A program made the position numbers and the translations under genes. A stretch of 64,000 bases of DNA, from positions 1,481,774-1,545,773 of the forward strand of contig BCIV01000001.1 in assembly GCA_001600055.1 (NCBI GenBank), written 5' to 3'. This document shows positions 41,459-53,871 of the stretch, piece after piece; the stretch's first letter is position 1; each line of letters opens with the position of its first letter. The notes under the pieces were generated by a model. That model had not been told where the DNA came from. It saw only the letters and a list, made by a program, of their open reading frames with translations, and made no database searches. Source of the DNA: Filobasidium wieringae. Taxonomy: Eukaryota; Basidiomycota; Tremellomycetes; Filobasidiales; Filobasidiaceae.

Positions 41459-44294
41459 ATGGCATTTGTGCCTCGGCCATTCTTAAGGTCAACCCATCGA
41501 GCTGCAATCACAAGACCAGTATGGACGGCGGCGTTACATTCGATAAGACCCTGGTCAGAATCCATCGATAGCCGAACGCTTAGATACAACTCCTCATGCA
41601 GCTCCCGATCATATAGCTGTGTGAGCTCCAGGACTAGTTCCAGAAGTCCGGGTCTGAGTGTCAGTGCAGTAAAACAAATCAGGTACCTTTCAGATCGAGC
41701 TGCTGCAAGCCAGACAGCCAAGCAAGGTCCTCGTACAGCAAACCAAGGGGTCATCAAAAGTAGCTCGAAGCCGGCTCCTGAGCTCGTGACTGATGATGCA
41801 TCCAAAGTGTCGGATAAGCAACAAAGCTTGACGGACTGGAAGATCATCAAGAGATTGGCATCGAACATCTGGCCGAAGGGTCAATGGGAAGTCAAGACTC
41901 GAGTTGTGGGAGCCTTGGGTTTGTTAGTAGCGGGAAAGGTTCGTTGTCTGACTTCGACGGGGATGACAATATGGCTGACTGTCCAAAACAACGATGTATC
42001 AGATTTTGAACGTCCAGGTCCCATTCTTTTTCAAGGACATCGTGGATGCTTTGAACGTGGAAGTCACCGCGGACTCTACAGTATGGGTTTTGGGGGGAGC
42101 CGCTATTTCCGGCTGTACGTGACATCTATCTCCTCAATTGTGCAGAGGTCGCACTTATATCCTATTCATAGATGCACTTGCTCGGATTTTTTCGACCCTT
42201 TTCTCGGAACTGCGAAATGCGGTTTTCGCCAGTGTTTCACAACGAGCTATCCGACAGGTCGCTAGGAACACTTTCGCGCATCTTCTGCACATGGATATGG
42301 GCTTTCATCTTACTCGGCAGACTGGAGGACTCTTGCGAGCTATTGATAGGGGTACCAAGTCAGTTCCCTGCTCATTGAAGAAGGTCTGCAGCAGTATCTT
42401 ATCGATAATCTCGGTCTGGAAAAAACAGAGGAATAAGCTTCTTGCTTTCGTCCATCGTATTCCATGTCATCCCTACCGCTCTCGAGGTCTCAATGGTCTG
42501 TGGAATACTGGTACGGTCTCAACGCAATGTTTGTCACATCGGTATAGACTGAATTACCCGGCACCACGTATAGAGCTGGAAATTTGGTTGGAATTTCGCA
42601 GCGGTAACAGCGGTCACTATGCTTGCTTATGCGTGGTTCACCATCAAAACTACCGCTTGGCGGTAAGTTACTTCTCGGTAGAAACGATTTGAGTATGCTA
42701 AAGAAAAACTTCTCACCTTCATAGAACCCAATTCCGTAAGCAAGCCAATGCCGCAGACAACAAAGGGGCGACGGTCGCCGTAGATTCTCTGATCAATTAT
42801 GAAGCTGTCAAGGTATGAGACTTGGATTAGCTATCAGATATGAAATCGCTGAGCCGGGCACTCCCATAGCATTTCAACAATGAATCGCACGAAATCGCTA
42901 AATTCGACAAGACCCTCAAGGACTATGAGGGGGCCTCGGTCAAGATCTCCACTTCACTTGCCCTTTTGAACTCTGGTCAAAACTTTATCTTCTCTTCTGC
43001 ACTGACCATGATGATGTTCCTGGCGGCTCAAGGCATTATCAAAGGTAAAAATCGACTTCCTTTTGCTTGTTTTGGACCAGATCTTGAACGGTTCTTTTTC
43101 CGTAGGCACTATGACCGTGGGAGACCTGGTCCTGGTCAACCAGCTTGTCTTCCAGCTCTCTTTACCTTTGAACTTCCTTGGTACCGTTTATCGAGAGCTC
43201 CGTCAAAGTTTAATTGACATGGAAGTCATGTACAAGCTCCAATCTGCACAAGCCAACATCGTTGATCACGAGACTGCTAAACCCTTCAACTACAAGGGAG
43301 GCGAGATCAAGTTCGAGAACGTCAAGTTTGGCTATCACGCGGACCGTCCAATCTTCAAGAATATGTCGTTCACCATTCCTGCTGGCAAAAAGGTCGCTAT
43401 CGTCGGTCCGAGCGGTTGCGGAAAGTCCACAGTCTTTCGACTGTTGTTCCGGTTTTGGGATTCGGAATCAGGAAGGATTTTAATCGATGGCCAAGATATT
43501 AAAGACGTACAGCTCGCGTCTCTTCGGAAGGCAATTGGTGTCGTACCTCAAGATACGCCTCTCTTCCATTCGGACATCCTCCATAACATCCGATACGGAA
43601 ATCTAGACGCTACGGAAGAGGAAGTGGTAGCAGCGGCGAAGAAGGCGCAAGTTGATAAGACCATTCAGAATTTGCCCGAGAAGTATCAGACTAAAGTCGG
43701 AGAGCGTGGTCTGATGGTATCTGGTGGAGAGAAGCAAAGGATGGCAGTAGCCAGGCTTCTACTCAAGGATCCTCCCATTCTGTTCTTTGACGAAGCTGTA
43801 GGTTCTGCTTAAGACACCGCGCCTTGATCCACTTTTGCTAATGTTCTGGTTTTAGACATCGGCTCTCGACGTGTACACTGAAACTGAGTTGATGAAGAAC
43901 ATCAATGAGACTCTTATTGATGGGACCAGGACTAGTGTATTCATCGCGCATAGGTACGTGACCGATTCTGCATTCCGACCAAGATAGTCATCAAGCTGAA
44001 CAACCTCTACAACCTTGACCTTAGATTGCGCACGATTGCAGATGCAGGCAAGTCCAACTATTGCTGGCCTTACTGTCCTTTCATGCACTAACTCTGCCCC
44101 GTTTAGACTTGATCATAGTTCTTCGGGACGGGTCTGTCGCAGAGCAGGGCACTCACGGGCAATTGATGAATATCGCGGGTGGGGTCTACCAAGATCTGTG
44201 GAACGCGCAACTCAGTGATACGGCCCCATCTGCCCCAGAACCAGAATTAGAGAAAACTGAGGATGTTGTTCAGACAACTGCAAAAGTACAGTAG
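41459..44294 (+). CDS. ATM1: Mitochondrial ABC half-transporter Atm1 (Fe-S cluster export)
   Basis: A type IV half-ABC exporter of the mitochondrial inner membrane that exports a glutathione-linked sulfur compound needed for cytosolic and nuclear Fe-S proteins. The N-terminus ([20 protein letters not shown]...) is Arg/Ser-rich and acid-free, a good presequence. The membrane domain, spread over many small exons from 41.9 to 43.2 kb, includes RTFAHLL-type helices such as [20 protein letters not shown], and [20 protein letters not shown] with [15 protein letters not shown], the glutathione-binding stretch typical of Atm1. The nucleotide-binding domain has Walker [12 protein letters not shown]-loop VVPQDTPLF, signature [16 protein letters not shown], Walker B ILFFDEA followed across an intron by TSALD, and H-loop FIAHR. 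It ends with an acidic tail. All catalytic motifs are intact. Confidence 0.93.
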
Positions 44295-44372
44295 AGCATA
44301 ACAGTTAAAAACAATTGTATAAATTCGCACATAGCACATCACATATCGTCGACAGAAAGCGAGGGCGGTTTT

Positions 44373-44382
44373 GTCACGTGAC
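44373..44382. promoter_or_regulatory. E-box palindrome GTCACGTGAC upstream of POL5
   Basis: It is identical to the 10-base palindrome upstream of RRP12 and lies about 130 bases before the POL5 ATG. It could also act on the 3' flank of ATM1, which ends at 44294, but position favours POL5. Confidence 0.45.
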
Positions 44383-44511
44383 TGCGCTCGAAGCCGGAAT
44401 TTCTGGCCTGGTAGCAAGCAAAAGGGGTCAGAACCTGATTTATTACTATCAGTTACTAATCTTGTTCAACAACACATTGTAATTAGACCGGAAGAGGCAG
44501 ATCCATATAGA

Positions 44512-47500
44512 ATGGCCTCCAATGTATTGCCACTTTTCTGGCAGCTGTCGTCAACGGACAAAGAGGCTCGACTAAATGCCTCGCAAGAATTAGTTGGTGC
44601 CCTCGAAACCTTTCAACAACAACACGTCGCAAGGAAGGGCGATGCATCTGCCCAAAAAGCAACGGAGGACGTAGATATGGAATCAGATCAAGAGGAGGAT
44701 TCGGATGATGACTCGGATCTCGATTCCGATGAGTCTGGAGTAGAGGTAGATGCAGACGACGAGGAAGGCAAAGGCAGACCAAAGAAGACAACAGAAGAAC
44801 AGGAGGAAGAGCGGGAGATGGCAAAGCTTGACAGAGACTTCGATAAATCAAACTCGGAGGATGTACGGTATTCGGTCAAGAGATTGATTAGAGGTCTTGC
44901 CAGTTCAAGAGAAAACAGTCGATTCGGATTTGCCGTGGCGCTGACCGAGGTAAGTGCTGGGTCACCTTCCTATCAAGTCGAGTTATACAGCTGACAACAC
45001 TGTCTTTGCAGCTTCTCGCCCGTGTGGAAACCATCTCTCCCAAACATATGATTTCTTTAATACTTCGTGGATCCCAAACTTCGAATGCTATGAAGGGAAC
45101 GGAAGAGCGAGACAACCTATTTGCTAGACTGTTTGGGTTGACGTCCGTAGTCGAGTCTGGAATCCTGTTTGGCGATAAAGCTACACTGGAGGACTTCAAA
45201 ATTTGTTTGGGTGAACTCATGGCTTTGGGGGAGAAGAAGTCTTGGATAAGAGAGTCAGCCTGGTGGACGGTACTCAGCGGAGTTAAGACGCTGTTGGCCA
45301 GTGAGGTCTCCTGGAAAGATTCTGCCCGTAACGCGCTCTTACAGAGAGTGTATGGTACGACCGGAGAGGGTGATGAGAGCAAGAAGGCTCGAGGCATGGA
45401 ATGGACGCAAGAAAAGGCAGCTTTGACCTTGATACTGCAAGATGCTCAACCTGTACGTAACAGATCCTTCTGTACTCTTCCGAACGATATGGCTTACTGT
45501 GTCAATGATACACAGGAGTTGAACTGGAAGGTTCTTCTGGCTCCCACGTTCCGCAATGGGAGCATCCTCTCAGGGCCGAACCTCAGTACTTTGGGTAAAC
45601 TTTTGAAGGTGAGTCGGATAGCCCATCATATCGTCCTTCGTGTCTGACAACTATATTGGGATAACGTAGGAAACGAATGAGCCGATTGAACCCTCTATGC
45701 CTTCAGGCCAACCCGTTAATCAAACGTCAACTCTTACTACTGGTTCTTGGAAACCTCAGGTACACTTCATTTGGGACGTGATCCTTGATACATATTTCAA
45801 GAAAGACGTTACCAGTTCTGGACTCAAAGACAAAGCCTCTTTCCAGGAGTTCTACCGTGTTACCATTGATGGTGAGTGAAAGCAAGATAGGCATATAGTT
45901 TGCCTCGGGACTGACCTTGCTCCTGACAGAAACCCTCTTCGCGCCTGCATCCAGTCCTCAAAGGAAATACTGGGGTTTCGAGATCATCTCGAAAGCTTTG
46001 CCTCTGCTTTCTGAATCGGTGTTGCCCCTTATCTTTACTCAAAATTTCATGAAATGTTGGATGAACCATCTTTCCGGAGAGGATCGATATCTACACAAAG
46101 CCGCTCAGCGTATCGTAAGTCAGTCCTGAAAGCAGATGGGAACGCAACTGACAACGAATTCCTTTACAGGCAAAGCAGGTTCAAGACGTAACGAAAAACA
46201 ACTCGCTTGTGGGATTCGCTTTACTCTCGCAGTTGCTTGGAAAGAACGGTTCCCGAAACTTCGACAAAGTCACTAGAACCAAGACGGTCGAGCATATTAT
46301 GGGCAACCTCAGCTCGGAGGGTGTTCAACAATACGTTTCCTTCTTGACCAACTTGGTACTGGCAACTTCTGAGAACGACGAGTGAGTTCATGACACTCGC
46401 TACACATCCCGCCTCGCTTTGTTGAATCGGCTATTGCAGGATCGACGGTTCTAGCATCGATACCAGAAGAGCGTGGGCATTCGATCAGCTGTTGGCTCTT
46501 ATCCGCAGCCCGACTTTGCCCAAAGAAGACGCTTGGGTCTCTACCGTTCTCGACTTCTTGCTTGTTCACGGGCTCTTTGTGATGGACAAAACCAACAAGA
46601 AGAGCAAACGCGAAGCTGTAGGTCGATCCTCCATCAAATATAATATTGTGTCAAGCTGATCAACCTCTATGTCTAGCTCCATGTCAAGCCACAACCACCT
46701 TTGTCGGAATCTACGACTGTCATCGCCCGAGCTAGGTTCTTCTCTGCTGTGATTGAACTCACGGTACAAGCCAAAGTTTTGAAGGGTGGGTTGGTCTGCT
46801 GCTTTGGCGAATGAGAATATCCGCTGATCTTGGCCTTTCTTTAAACCGTTCTATCAGAGGGTGATCGAGCTTTGAAGTTGCAAGGATGCGACTCGAACGG
46901 AAATCTTTGGTTGTCCAAGGCCGTTACCTTTGTACAGGAACTGGAGAAGGACACCAAGCACGTTTCTTTGGCAGTTGATGTAGATGAGGAGATCGTAGCT
47001 GATCGCTCGAAGGCTTTGGAAGCCTTGAAGGCGGTACAAAGCGGCTCCGCTTTATCGCCTGACGTGAAGAAAGGATTGGAGATCTTGCTAGCATTCGGAC
47101 TTTTGCAGACTTATGGAGATGACGTCAAAGCTTACGAGAGTCTGGAGGTAAGCCCGCTCTCTCGAACATGGTCTCGACATTGAGACTAATGCGACCGGGT
47201 ACATAGGACATCGTTTCTTGCGCACAAATCTTGTCTCAACCCGCTGCGTCTTCCTCTACTTCCGAGGCACCTCTTCCTCCCCTGGACTTGCTCGTAGATG
47301 TCCTTATCGCTTACCTGGACAAGGCTTCCAACGATCTTAAGTCCTTGGCCAGTTTGGTATTCGGGTTCGTATCGTCCGAAGTCCAGCCTTCCACGGTCGA
47401 GCATTTGATTGCTGTAAGTCACAAGTCATGTTCCCAGGGTTGTCATTTAGCTGACTGATAGACTGCCCTTTCGTTGTCCTCGACAGCAACTCGAACAGAC

Positions 47501-48997
47501 CGGCGGCGGATTCGAGAGTGATGAGGATGAGGAGATGGATGATGAAGACGATGTGGACGAGGAAGATGCGGAGGACCCGGACGACTCGGCGGAATCAGTA
47601 GCGGAGGACGACAACGAAGAGGTCGACCCTGAATTTAGGCGCCGAGTCGCGGAAGCCTTGCAGGTTGCTGGAATGTCGAATGGCGCGAATGCTAAGGATG
47701 AGGACGACGAGGATGAAGATGACGAGGAGGAAGACGAGGATGACGATGAGGATTCCGAGACCGAGTCGATAACTATGGATGACGATCAGATGTTGGCTCT
47801 GGATGACAAGCTCGCTTCGATTTTCAAAGAGAGACGTACGGCGAAGAAGAGCAACAACCCAGGTGAGTCGGATAAAGTGAATGAAGAGGTCCTGATCGAA
47901 CCGCAACTGACAGTATTCCTTACCTCGATCCAGTGGAAGCTCTACACTTCAAGCAGAGAGTATTGGATCTCGTCGAGATTTACCTTCGAAAACAGGCCAC
48001 CAACCCCCTCGCCTTCTCCTTCATTCCTATCCTTCTCCAACTCTCTCAAAGCAGTCTTCCCGCAGAAAAGTCTCTAGCAGAAAAGGCCAAGGCGATCTTG
48101 TTGCGACGATTCGATAAAGCGGATGAGGTCCCTGTTATTACGGACGTCGAGTCGGCTAAGAAGGTTCTTCAAGCTATCCACGACACTGCCAAACGGACGT
48201 CTTCGAAAGAGGTCGGAAAGGCTTGCAGCAATGTCAGCATTTTCATGGCCAAGGCGTTCAACCAGTGTGAGGTTGCCGGCTCTGGAGAGGTTGTTACGGA
48301 GACCTACCGAGCGTCCTTGAAGGACTTTTTGACTAGGAAGAACAGCAAGCTTTCCCCCACCTTTTTCCAGGATTACCTTCAACGACAGCCTGTTCATGCG
48401 TGGGCATTGAGGGGGGATATCCTCGCTCATGCTAATGGGGATGGAGTGAACGATTTCCATCATCTCAGCGCGTTGACTCTGCTCAGCGCTGTGGCCAAGC
48501 AGTTCACGACCCTGGTCAAGGATGGACAACAGGATTCGGTCGTCGAGTTTATCGATCAGTGCCGAAAAGCATTGTACGAAGCGCTCGAGACGAAAGCCTC
48601 CGCTACGGGAACTTGGAACGCACCCCGAGTCAAGGAAGTCATCAAGGCTTGTCTCCAGATCGCCCGGTTCTCTCAGACCGTACACAAGACCCCTGAAGAT
48701 CTCGCTCGAGCGTGGGCGGTGGAGGATCTTCGTAATATCGATACCACCATCCGCCAGACCGAACGATTCGCGAACACTCCCTCGGTGTTCAGTCTGAGCA
48801 GTCAGTTCTTGCTTCTCGTGGACCCCGAGGCCAAAGCGGCACAGGTTGCTGCGAAGCAGCAGAAACAGGCTGATAGGAAGAGGAAGCTTGAGCAGGAAGA
48901 CAAGCCTGCTGCGAAGAAGGGAAAGAAGGAGGCTGTGAAGGGTGAGAAGGCCGAGGTGACTTTGCCCAAGAAGAAGAAGGCAAAGAAGGCCGAATAA
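44512..48997 (+). CDS. POL5: Pol5/MYBBP1A-like nucleolar protein (rDNA transcription/ribosome biogenesis)
   Basis: A long nucleolar protein of about 1250 residues in at least eleven exons. It starts MASNVLPLFWQLSSTDKEAR, has an acidic segment (DMESDQEEDSDDDSD), then VRYSVKRLIRGLASSRENSR and FGFAVALTELLARV, the Pol5/MYBBP1A N-terminal signature. HEAT-like helices follow through the exons at 45-47.4 kb. A second highly acidic stretch (GGGFESDEDEEMDDEDD to MDDDQMLALDDKLASIF, 47.5-47.9 kb) is the conserved D/E-rich linker containing the MDDDQM motif. The last exon ends with Lys-rich KLEQEDKPAAKKGKKEAVKG and KKKKAKKAE, a nucleolar targeting tail. Despite the name it is not an active DNA polymerase. 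It is read on the same strand as ATM1, 218 bases downstream. Confidence 0.92.
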
Positions 48998-49369
48998 GGG
49001 GGTGTTTGAATTGGGAGGATAAAGAGATCAAGGAGATGTACTATAGGATGTTGATGTATATGTTGTCTTGTATGCATTCATGTCTGGCTGATTGATGTGG
49101 TGTCTGTTTCAATGCGAAGTGTATCCTGCCCCTAGCTCCTGTAGATCCTTATTATCACTACGGAGTCAATTTGTGCACGCAACGTGAATTGTGACGTAAT
49201 GAAAATGCCAAAAGTAGAACGACGAGGAGAATCCCTGAACACTTTGTACGTCGCAGTCGATCAGCAGCGACGACGACCACTTGTCCGCCAACTGACATAA
49301 CTGCTCATCTGGTCATTTCCAACCATGCAAGCCTCTACCTCGACTCAAGTATAGTACCCACCTACAATA
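48998..49369. other. Intergenic region POL5 to GT32 gene
   Basis: About 370 bases, AT-rich. It holds the 3' end of POL5 and the promoter of the glycosyltransferase. No gene or clear motif is seen. Confidence 0.5.
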
Positions 49370-51205
49370 ATGTGGGATAAACACGCCGAAGGAAGTCTGC
49401 CCGGACCTCAAGGGACCACATACACCGCATCCTCCAACCTCCGGTTTCACATCCCTCGACCGTCTCTGGACGCTCTTCCCGATCTTCTCGGACTCAAGAA
49501 CCAGGCGACTGGGCATGCTTCGAGGACACCTATCGCAAGGAGGAGGTTGATCACCCGGATCATCGCGTTTGGGGTTTTCAGTTGGGGATTCGCGTTCTTG
49601 TTCCAGAGCTGGCTGGACGGAGAATGGGTCGGATTCGGGTTGAAAAGGATGGGGGAACAAGAGGTGGTTCGGATGGATGAAGGTCGGGGGAAGGGGATGG
49701 ATGAGGTGGTTGTAGGAGCCAACGGAGTCTTCTGGGGTAACACCCACGAGCAAGAGGAATCGGGGACGGAAATCGAGACTGAACTGGAGACCGTCCGACC
49801 GTCCGATCTACCCATCCCCGTCGATCCTGCTCAACTCGTTTCCGGACTCATACCCCCCATTCCCAACCCAAAATACATCCAGCCGACTTCTTCCCTCGGT
49901 CCACAAGCCGAACAAGTTTACACAAGAGGACCCAAAGATCTAATGGAATACACTCGACATCTCACTTCATTCGTCCACTCTCACTTTCCTTCTTCCCTAC
50001 ATGGTACCCTCCTCTCATCCCTAGACACCTACGTGCATTCCAACCTGACCACCCTCCCCTCCCTCCCCAAGCTGGGGGAGACCGGTTCGACCAGAAAGAT
50101 CTGGATGACGGATAAGACGGACGCCCGGATGTCTCGTCGAGAAGCACTCTCGTGGAAAGGAAACAAGGATGGGTGGCAGGTCGCTTTCCTCGATGACGAG
50201 GGAGCGGAAACGCATGTCACTGGGGTCTTGGGGGGAAGCAAATTGAGGGATGTTTGGGACGCTATGCCTAATGGGATCCTGGTTAGTCCTCTGATTTCTA
50301 GTTTCAAGGTTGATCGGTCGGGAGCCGAGGGTTGTTGACGTGATGGATCTGTTCAGCACTCGGACATGTTACGGTACTTTCTCTTACTGCTCCATGGCGG
50401 GATCTATACCGACCTGGATACCAAGCTCTTGAAACCCATACCCACCTGGGGAGAGGATTACGATCTTTACCGTCAAGGACGAGGATGGCTTTACCCTTCT
50501 GATCGAGAAGAGGGTTTGACGGAGGGGGAAGTGGAGCGGTGGAAGAGGGAATTGGGGGGAGCGAGTTTGATCGTAGGGGTCGAGAGTGATGTGGGCGATA
50601 GGGAAGATTGGAACGATTGGTGGCCACGTCCGGTGAGTTTCGAGTCAGGCCCGCAGGTAAACTGTATCGCGCGGTGTTCCTCAATCGAAACATCTTTCTT
50701 TGAAACAGCTCCAAATCGTGCAATGGACATTCACCTCTGCCCCCTCTCATCCCATCCTCCTCGACGTTTTACTAAGCATAACGCACAAAACGTCGTCAGC
50801 CTATTCCTGGCTCCTGAACCAACCTGCCGGATCTCTCCCTCTGCTCAGTGCCGAACCCAAAGCGGGTGGTCCGGTCGGGGTGATGGAATGGACCGGACCG
50901 GGGGTCTGGACGGACAGCGTGATCCGATACTTGAGGGTCAAGTATGGTGTGGAATGGACGGAACTGAGGGGGTTGAGTAGACCGATGAGGATCGGAGAGA
51001 TCGTCGTACTCCCCGTCACCGGGTTCAGCCCCGGGGTGGGCTTGTTCGGAGCGAAATCGGCTAGAGGTTAGTACGCTCGTTGGACGAGCAGAGGGTCCAT
51101 GTCAGCTCATGCGGGGCGGGATTTCGAATAGATCCACAGGCGATGGTGGAACACAAGTTTGCGGGGACTTGGAAGGAGGAAGGGGACCGGTGGGAGATGG
51201 ATTGA
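49370..51205 (+). CDS. GT32-family glycosyltransferase (Och1/Sur1-like type II membrane mannosyltransferase)
   Basis: A Golgi-type type II membrane enzyme. After a basic cytosolic start comes a helix RIIAFGVFSWGFAFLFQSWL at about residues 63-83, then a stem and a GT32 domain: RKIWMTDKTD, NPNGIL-type VWDAMPNGIL, and HSDMLRYFLLLLHGGIYTDL followed by DTKLLKP, which contains the DxD nucleotide-sugar/metal motif. After an intron come LQIVQWTFTSAPSHPILLDV and GPGVWTDSVIRYL, then a last exon DPQAMVEHKFAGTWKEEG and a TGA at 51203-51205. HKFAGTWK matches the H-x-F-x-G-S/T-W-K ending of fungal Och1/Hoc1 enzymes. The splice acceptor for this exon was picked for phase (G to AT-CCA). A sugar-nucleotide-dependent mannosyl transfer to N-glycans, or to inositol phosphorylceramide, is expected; the exact acceptor is open. 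Confidence 0.85.
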
Positions 51206-52292
51206 TAGTAGGAGATTGGATGGGAGGATACGATACAAGGTGTCTTGTCGGAATAGATGCGTATACGGAGGTTCGGATCGAGAGTGTTTTGTATATAAGA
51301 GAAACGACAGCTTTGTATGAGTACCGCCTGCAACCTACTATATACCCCTTATTGTTCATACACGCGTGGGAACTGTAGCTCTAGCCATTAAGGCGATACA
51401 TGCGCGCAACGGCTGGGAACGGAAGGCGGATGCGGAAGTGAGGGTATCACGCTGACGGATGAAACGCGGTGGAATAGCGGACCGGATCGGGATCGGTGGA
51501 TTGAAAGGGCGAGAGGAGAGAAGTAGCTCGAGGTTGTTTACGTAGAGAGAGGCCTACCAGGCGATGAAAAGAGAGATCGGAAGGGAACGCATCGCACTTT
51601 TGCCTGGTATGATCGTCTTTATACCTGGTCAATACCTGTCATAGTCGGTCGTTAGTTGGCATAGCTGGTTGATATAGCAGTTACCTACAGCTACACTACA
51701 CTCACATCGCGCGGATCTATCACTCAACGAACCAGACTACCACTACAGCCATCACCTGCACTACCGCTAGCTCTTTGCTCTCTGTAAGTAAAAGCCCACC
51801 GTCATGCAACATGTAGTCACTATCATCAAGCTGCAAGCTGACCATGTACCATCACCATTCCTTATCACACACCATCACTCTCCCCTGCGCCTTATCCCAT
51901 GCGTCGTCACGTTGATCCCGCACTTGGTCACCTGATATGGCGATGTCACACTAGCAGCGACGCTAGATAGACACACTACAACCGGACTCATTCCCTCGAA
52001 TAAGCGGTTTCTATCCACGTATTCGATTGGCGATAGACGACGATTAGGATCATCTCATCGTTGCTACTTCTGCTGGACCTCGAATCTAACGTCGCTACAA
52101 GTATCCCGCGATCGTCGTATTAGAAAAAGGGGGATCACCTGTTCAAAGGGACTGCTCACAAGTCGCTCAAGTCACGCGACCACTTTACGACTTTCTTGAC
52201 AATACAAAGTCAGCTCTTTCGAACATTTCTCACAGTCCGATTCAACTCGACTCAATCCAACCCAACCATCAGACAAACCGCACACAACAGCC
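51206..52292. other. Intergenic region, no gene seen
   Basis: About 1.1 kb between two plus-strand genes. Repeated short GATAGTC/CTGGTCAATAC-type words are seen near 51600-51680, and a CT/AC-rich leader at 51680-51800. A GTAAGT at 51784 might be the donor of a 5'-UTR intron of the next gene. I cannot support a coding region. Confidence 0.4.
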
Positions 52293-53385
52293 ATGTTATC
52301 CTACATCTCTCCCAACTCGTCCGCCGCACCTTCCCCTCGCGCCTGCATCTCCCCGCTCCCCTTCTCCCACACTCACAAACACCTCACAAGCACTCCCGGC
52401 TCACGTCAACTGAGCCCGGACGCGAGCCCTCAGATGAGAGGAATCGTTCACCCCGTGACTCCTCCCCTATTCGCTCTGGCCAGCGAGAAACCGAGCGTTC
52501 AACAGAGAGGTCCGGCAGGGAGCTTGGGGTTCGGATCGTTCGTCCTTCCCCCCGGAGCCGGTGGATCGGGAATGGGTTACGGACAGTTCGATTACGAATC
52601 GGAAGGTTCCACGTTTCCTGCTAAACGTATGACGGCCGTCAAGGAGGCCGTGAGGGAGTTGGAGACCATTCTGATGGGGGACGTCGAATCGTCCTCCTCC
52701 TCTTCTTCAGAGGACGAAAGGGATCCGCAGGAGGAGACCGAGGTGAAGAGCGTCGGGATCGTCAGTGGGAGGAAGAATAGTATGGTCCCCCGTGCTAAAC
52801 CTAGTAAAGGGTGGAGGAAGGGGGTCGCAAGGGAGAGCGTCAGGTTTCAACTGTTGGTCGACGTTCCTTGTTGGGAACCGGGTTGTTATAGCGGTCAGTC
52901 CTCGGTCCCCCCATTACATACCCACACAGACGTTCGTGCGTACTGAAACGCCTCCACTTTCCGATACTCCAGACCTCTCCTCCATGCACGCATTGAGGGA
53001 TAAGACCTTGAAAGCTCTGCACGACCTGATCGACTCCCTCCACATTCGCGGGATCCGTACGACCTACCGATTGAACTCGACAGCAAACGGGGGAGCCTGG
53101 GGTTGTATCCGAGTCGCACCCTTCATGTCATCCTCCCACCCCGCCCCCACACGCGGCCCCACTTCTCCGTTGGCTTTCGATAACGCGCCCTTGACGCCGG
53201 GAAAGATGTTGTTGAGCATGCAATCCCGACGAGCGACCGTGGCCGGTCCCGGAATGTTCGCAGCGGTCGGGGGGAGCAGGGTGGAGGCGGCTCAGAAGAG
53301 GGAGATGGATGAGAAGGAGAGGGTCGCGAAGAGGGTCAAGAAGGCTTTGGAACATGATGGAGGTGGGATCGTGGAGGAAAAGTGA
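52293..53385 (+). CDS. Uncharacterised Ser/Pro-rich protein
   Basis: Two exons: from ATG 52293 to about 52891 (MLSYISPNSSAAPSPRACIS ... CWEPGCYS), then from about 52972 (DLSSMHALRDKTLKALHDLI) to the TGA at 53383-53385. The acceptor after ACTCCAG was chosen because the nearer CACACAG would break the frame. The N-terminus is disordered with several SP/TP sites and an R-rich stretch. FPAKRMTAVKEAVRELETIL is a predicted helix, followed by a Ser/Glu acidic run. The second exon has a helix (ALRDKTLKALHDLIDSLHI) and RTTYRLNSTANGGAWGCIR, then a Lys/Glu-rich helix at the end. I do not recognise the family. The many proline-directed sites would suit a phosphorylated regulator, which is speculation. Confidence 0.65.
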
Positions 53386-53871
53386 GTCTGTCCTCGTGAC
53401 CCTGAATGGAATCAGGGACCATCGGCTGATCGTGTACACGTCCGCTAGCCGAACTTACCTCTTGCCCGTCAACGGTCAACCCGCTTTGGTCCTCACCTGA
53501 GCTCATCACGAAGGATATGCACGCGCATACAACAACGATCGATAACCCTCTGTAGCCACCTCTCTCACTTTTTCCATCGGATCTTGACACATAAACAAAC
53601 TCTCACGACAACAGCAAACAAAACCCCACCTCTCCAACAGTTGAATCGGCATCTCTCTCTTTCATATTAGTTATCATCCGGTGTACCATCACCTCTCGTT
53701 CAGAGTTTCTCTTGTCTCTATATCAATCAGTAATACTTGTCCTGTAACTATCCGAAACAACTTGTACGATCGGGTCCATGAGTATGAATATTCCTCTCGC
53801 ATTACATCGTTTGCACGTTCATCTCAATCTCAACCCTCTATGGCTACAACGTTGGACTACTATCACACGGT
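53386..53871. other. Convergent intergenic region
   Basis: About 490 bases between two convergent genes. It holds only 3' untranslated sequence as far as I can see. Confidence 0.5.

Noticed and set aside
49370..51205. GT32 enzyme as the mycosporine glucosyltransferase
   Set aside because: GT32 enzymes are Golgi mannosyltransferases on glycans or sphingolipids, and the gene is 15 kb away.
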